In this document: piece by piece, positions 59,601-64,000 of the stretch
Numbering within the stretch: the first letter of the stretch is position 1
Layout: each line of letters starts with the position of its first letter
NCBI GenBank assembly: GCA_007570785.1
Contig: ML660201.1
Location: 39,240,588 to 39,304,587, forward strand
Direction: 5' to 3'
Length of the DNA stretch: 64,000 bases
Origin: Antilocapra americana
Lineage: Eukaryota; Chordata; Mammalia; Artiodactyla; Antilocapridae
Made by a program: the position numbers and the translations under genes
The notes under the pieces: model-generated
The model's database searches: none
What the model was told of the DNA's origin: nothing
Seen by the model: only the letters and a program-made list of their open reading frames with translations

Positions 59601-61959
59601 TATTTTATGAGTTGCAAAGGTCATCAAATGACAGTCTGTCCTCTTTCTTAGTAAGGAAATGAAACTGAAAGTGAGAAATCAGGTATTTGATGGAATGAAG
59701 CCAAGGACTAACTCTCAATCTAGCCTTTCCTGTTCTTGAAGAATTCTTGCCTGAAGCCTCTGAGAATAAATACTATAGAGAGCCTTAGAATCTCATCTAC
59801 CCAAATCAGTGCCCTAAAGAGACTAGACTTAACTGGATCCCTGGATCCTCTGGAGACTAGGCTATGATAGTCTGAAAAGCCATTTGGCTTTTGAAGTGGC
59901 TCACGGTGAATGTGGAGAAACTCCCTAGTCCAGAGCTTATCTGAATCAAATCTACTTTGCTTCTAGTCTCATACTGGGTAAGGCAAATGAGATATGCAGT
60001 ACTTCTGTTGCCACATACATAACTACGCAGGGCTCATGGGAAAATAAAGCAAGATTTATATTCCTGTATGCTGCCAAATGTTTAGCTAGTCCACAGGTTG
60101 TTTAACAGCTTGACATTTGGCCAGACTGACTGAAAATAATGAGTTTTAGTGAGGACGCTCCCAGACCTGGCAACTATTCTACAAATTAACTCAGAACCTA
60201 GTGAAAAAACTCAAGTGCTTCCTAAGCAGCATCACCTCCCCACTCAGAGTTATTCCCTTTCTTTAAATATTCATGATCTGGATTTAAAAAAAAAAAAAAA
60301 GGAAAATTCAAGTCACTTGTGATCATTCTTACTTCCCTTTCATACTGGAATTTTTCATCACATCGCAGAGGAATTCTGCTCATGGTTTATAAGGTCATAT
60401 GAACTGTGGCCTCACTAACAGCCACCCAAGAAATTGATTGTGGCCTAGAAATCGACTATTTGTGGAACCTTCTATTAATTCTGTTCTATCTATGTAGTGT
60501 CCACATTCGTCTTGGGTTTTCTTACAATTTTCCTGCAAACCAAAATTTCTCTGAAGATGTTGAGAATTCTGGTCTCTCTGTGTGTAATCCATAGGAAGAA
60601 AAGCCAAGGACAAAGGGAGTGAAACATTGGGGACCCTGGAGATACTCCAGTGCAGCCCCAGAGTAATTTCACAGCACTTGCATAGTCAAGTTAATGAATT
60701 ATGCCAGCACAGGACGCATTCAGGAGTGGCACAGCTGTTCAATGACTGTCAACCTTTGGTAGAGTATGTTTTAATATAAAGACTTAATAGATGTAATTTA
60801 GTAGCAATTTTCTTTCGGAGTAAATTGGTCTCTCAATCATGCTCTAAGAACATAAAAAAAAATGTCTAATAATTCAGCACAAAATGAAAACCTGTGGTTA
60901 CCTAAGAGGTACCAATGGGCCTTGAGCCATTCCTTCTTTTTCTAGCTGAATACGCACGACGAACGGTGGCTGTGGGGAGGCTTTCTCCATGTTGCTGCTT
61001 AAGATTCACTGCTCAGAAAAAGGAACGAGTGGTATTTCACCAATATGGAATGTTTCTAATCAGATACAAAAATCTGTTAAGCAATTTTCCAGTACATTAG
61101 GTTGAAACTGCTTACGATGGGTATATATTTCTGTGGCGCTCCAACATCCTATAACCTGCAGCCTTATAATGCCCCTACGTGGAAAGCACTAGGACAGCCT
61201 GCCCTGCTCCTTCAGTCAGTACTGTTGTCCTCACTTCTCTTTGTGACCCTGGACAGTCAAAGCCACTTCTCAACTACTTGGAAGAGGATTTCCTATATGA
61301 GAGTTACTCATGCTTTCATTAGAAGAGTCACTCTTTCTGGCAAGTTGTAGAGAGCTCAAAATGAAAAAGCCAGCCAGCTAGTTTGTGTTATAGTCAGCTC
61401 TAACAAAGCATAAGTGGTCTGAGAATCTTGGCTCAGCGTAAAAATAACAAGTCATCTTTTACAGAGTTTCCCTAAATCCTTGTCTACTTCTCTGTTCCAT
61501 CTTTTTTCAGTTTGTAAAGATCAAAGAAGACCATGGCATCTATGGAACATTAAAAAAAAAAAAAAGGAAATATTTCTGCTGAGAAGCTACCTTAAGTTAC
61601 ACACTATTAATCAGCTTTCCATCAGATCTCACATACACAAGTCCCCAGCACACCTGACTTGCACAGTTAGTTTCATCTTTAGAATAACTGTTTCAGCAAT
61701 TCTGCTCTGAAGACACTCACTGAATATCAACTTAGAAAAAGTGCAGGCGATAGGTATTGGTAGAAGCCATCAAGTAACAGCGAGGAAAGCATTAAAACTG
61801 TAGTAGGGAATAAGATCTAGACTATTCTAAATAGAAAAGAAATTATGTACAATGGTAGTTCCAAATATAAATGCAACATAAGATACTATTATAGAAACTG
61901 ATAGTGTTTCAGTATGGGAACATTTTAAGACCCACAGGGTAATGGAGAAAAAGAAATGC
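59601..61959. other. Unassigned upstream intergenic sequence
   Basis: AT-rich with A-runs at 60286-60300 and 61552-61564. No gene, exon or named repeat was recognised. The stretches 62111-63656 and 63813-64000 are similar apart from the CTCF-like motif and the microsatellite. Confidence 0.5.
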
Positions 61960-62110
61960 TCTGGAGCCAGGCAGGCCCATGTGAATCCCAGCTCTACCGC
62001 ATACTAGCTGTACAACCCTAGGCAAGTCACAGAGCCTATAAAATGCCTTGCCTATACAATGGGACAGTAACTTCATAAAACTGTTTGAAGGATTAGCATT
62101 ACTGTAGAGA
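61960..62110 (+). mobile_element. MIR SINE
   Basis: It contains CTCTGGAGCCAGGCAGGCC, AGCTCTACCGCATACTAGCT and CCTAGGCAAGTCACAGAGCC. Confidence 0.85.
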
Positions 62111-62482
62111 CCTGGCTTATCACCGAAAGAACGGTGACTCGTAGTCTCGATGATCACACCGCACTCCGCCTGGGACCCACACTGCAGGACTGCCATCAGG
62201 TCCCGGGCAGTGAGCTCCGCAGGGACAGCTGGTCTCAGCATCAAGTGTTTACTTTGTGACTCACGTTCTCCGTCTTGTTTTCCAGTGTCACATCCAGGTA
62301 TCTGCAGGCATCGTGTTTCACCTATACATACACCGTCTTCAGGTGAACCTGAACCTCTGTAAGCGTCCCATTCTGAAACTCATGATGCTGGCATCCTTGC
62401 TTTGCACCCTGATTTTGGGCTTTTCCACATTACCAACACAAACTAGAGTATGGTACACTATTAAACTACTCATTTATACACA

Positions 62483-62500
62483 ACACTGCCCTCTAGTGAT
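62483..62500 (-). promoter_or_regulatory. Candidate CTCF-binding motif
   Basis: The plus-strand CTGCCCTCTAGTGA (62486-62499) matches 12 of 14 bases of the reverse complement of the CTCF core (CTGCCCCCTAGTGG). It lies about 4.6 kb upstream of the PXK start codon. This is a motif match only. Confidence 0.35.
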
Positions 62501-63656
62501 GAGAACGGTTCTTCTAGTAGTCTGTTTTAAGGATCCCCTTGATGTAAACAAACAAAAAATCTAGTTACTGATCCAGCAGCAGGAAATTTTTTTTTCCAGA
62601 AAATGTGGGTGAATGCAACCAATTAATTTGATCTTATCTTCCTGATCGAAGAAACCAGCTGTGGTCTGAGCTACCATCTAAAGCCACAGAACATGGACTA
62701 CCTGTATGTTCTACTATAGATTCCTAACAGTGCTGGCTGTGTACAGGATGACCAGTAATAAATAATTAGGCACGCTTCCTCTCTAACACCCCTCAACTCT
62801 TAAGAATTTGGCCACCACAGTGTTTCTTCACAATTTTTTAATCTTACAATTATTTAATAAAAGCATGTATTATTTACGTAATGGGTGGGGACCCCCAAAA
62901 TATTTTCAGGGGAGAGAAAAAAATCACCTGGATTGGTAAAATAGAAACTCTCCACTCAAGATCTATTCCAGGTTTAGAAAACCAATGGAGGTTGGCTGAC
63001 ATCCTGAAAGACTGATGTGGTCTTTAATTTTTGGCCCGACAGCTCCAAACTCAGGACACCTGTAACCTTGCTCACAGACGAGGACGACACAGCAGCTACT
63101 GCTCAGACTGGGCCTTGTGCTGACCTCTTTGTATCTGTCACCTCCAGCATTCCTGTATGGAGTCATTATCGCCGCTTTACAGATGGAACCAAGAGAGCTT
63201 ACAGAGCTGAGTCCAAGAAGCACATGAGCCCTCCCCCAGCGACAGGAAAACCATCTGAAGGGCAAGTGACACTGAAGGGTCAATAAATCACCGTCTTGGT
63301 GCAAACAGTAACAAATAAACTGATTCAGAAACTGCTGAACAGGATCTAACAATATTTACTCTTAAAAGATAGCTGTTCAGAGACGACCTATCTTCCATCG
63401 TTGCCTTTAATAATGAAATGCTTGCTACTTATAAACTCAGTGACTTTAGTGAGTTCTTATTCTACACAGATATAGGTATGTGTTATCTGAATGCAAGTCT
63501 AATTAGGTTTGAAATCCTAAAAGTAGAACATTAAGCTAAACGATAACTTTCCTAACACTTTTTTCATTTTTTTTTTCTCTTTTTTAATGGCACCTCATGG
63601 GAGCCTGGTTAACAATGTGCAACCTTCGAATCACCTCTGATCCCCTCTGTTCACTC

Positions 63657-63708
63657 TGTGTGTGTGTGTGTGTGTGTGTGTGCGCACACGCACGCGCGTG
63701 TGCGTGTG
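63657..63708. repeat. 52-bp alternating pyrimidine-purine microsatellite (TG/CG/CA)
   Basis: A (TG)n run passes into mixed CG, CA and TG steps, with strict Y-R alternation from 63657 to 63708. It abuts the 3' tail side of a minus-strand SINE. It is a candidate Z-DNA-forming and length-polymorphic site. Confidence 0.95.
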
Positions 63709-63812
63709 ATCCCACATGGCTTGTGGGACCCTCCTCTCCTGACTAGGGATTAGATCCATGCCCCTGGCAGTGAAAACCTAGAGTCCTAACTATTGGACCA
63801 CCAGGGAACTGC
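63709..63812 (-). mobile_element. CHR-type SINE next to a microsatellite
   Basis: The plus strand reads ATCCCACATGGCTTGTGGGA, then CCTAACTATTGGACCACCAG GGAACT, the reversed head. Confidence 0.8.
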
Positions 63813-64000
63813 ATATTTTCTTTCAGTGCTGAAAACCTAGATAGATGATGAATATCCTTAAGCTGGAGCGAAGCAGAAGTGGACCCCGGAACCTCTCTCT
63901 ACTGGCTCCCCTCCCCCATACAGGTCTGTGAGCCCATCCTTGCTGAAGAACAGCAATCCCTGTTTTCCCCAGAGGCTTTCAATAATAACACTGATGTCTG

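Noticed and set aside
1..64000. An undescribed multi-gene or defence-type system
   Set aside because: All sizeable coding signal is explained by PXK or by LINE remnants; nothing else has coherent coding structure.

Overview
This window is a piece of ruminant nuclear DNA, most likely cattle, sheep, goat or a close relative. The evidence is a mammalian gene with short exons split by long introns, a CpG-island promoter, BovB (RTE-type) LINEs, Bov-tA SINEs and artiodactyl tRNA-derived (CHR-type) SINEs, mixed with older mammalian MIR, L2, L1M, MER5 and Tigger fragments. It is not microbial and has no operons.

The only protein gene I can support is PXK (PX domain containing serine/threonine kinase-like) on the minus strand. 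Twelve coding exons lie between 57,884 (start codon) and 577. Every exon has an AG acceptor and GT donor, and the reading phase is continuous through codon 393 and two bases of codon 394. Exons 1-4 encode the phosphoinositide-binding PX domain. Exons 5-12 encode the linker and most of a pseudokinase domain. The last part of the pseudokinase and the Pro-rich/WH2 tail must lie beyond the left edge. Intron 1 is about 24.9 kb, intron 4 about 13.3 kb and intron 3 about 7.6 kb. The others are 0.4-2.9 kb.

Layout: 1-9,661 holds exons 12 to 5 with small introns. 9,662-22,999 (intron 4) holds an L2 carrying a 26-bp minisatellite, a BovB fragment, an L1 split by a BovB with an inverted 5' part, a MER5 pair and another L1 3' end. 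23,000-32,917 holds exons 4, 3 and 2 with BovB, Bov-tA and MIR copies. 32,918-57,782 (intron 1) is repeat-rich and contains a nested L1/SINE/LTR stack, a BovB with a 400-N gap, an L1 with an inverted 5' part and several SINEs with clear target-site duplications. 57,000-58,130 is the CpG island with exon 1 and a second 400-N gap. 58,130-64,000 is upstream intergenic sequence with MIR and L1 remnants, a possible CTCF site and a 52-bp alternating pyrimidine-purine tract.

The structures most worth following up are two LINE insertions with twin-priming-type inversions, two suspicious 400-N gaps (one flanked by identical 27-mers, one whose true size can be predicted from a sibling repeat), and the minisatellite grown inside an L2. 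I found no sign of an undescribed multi-gene system. Repeat family names are my recognition of sequence patterns, not a database result.
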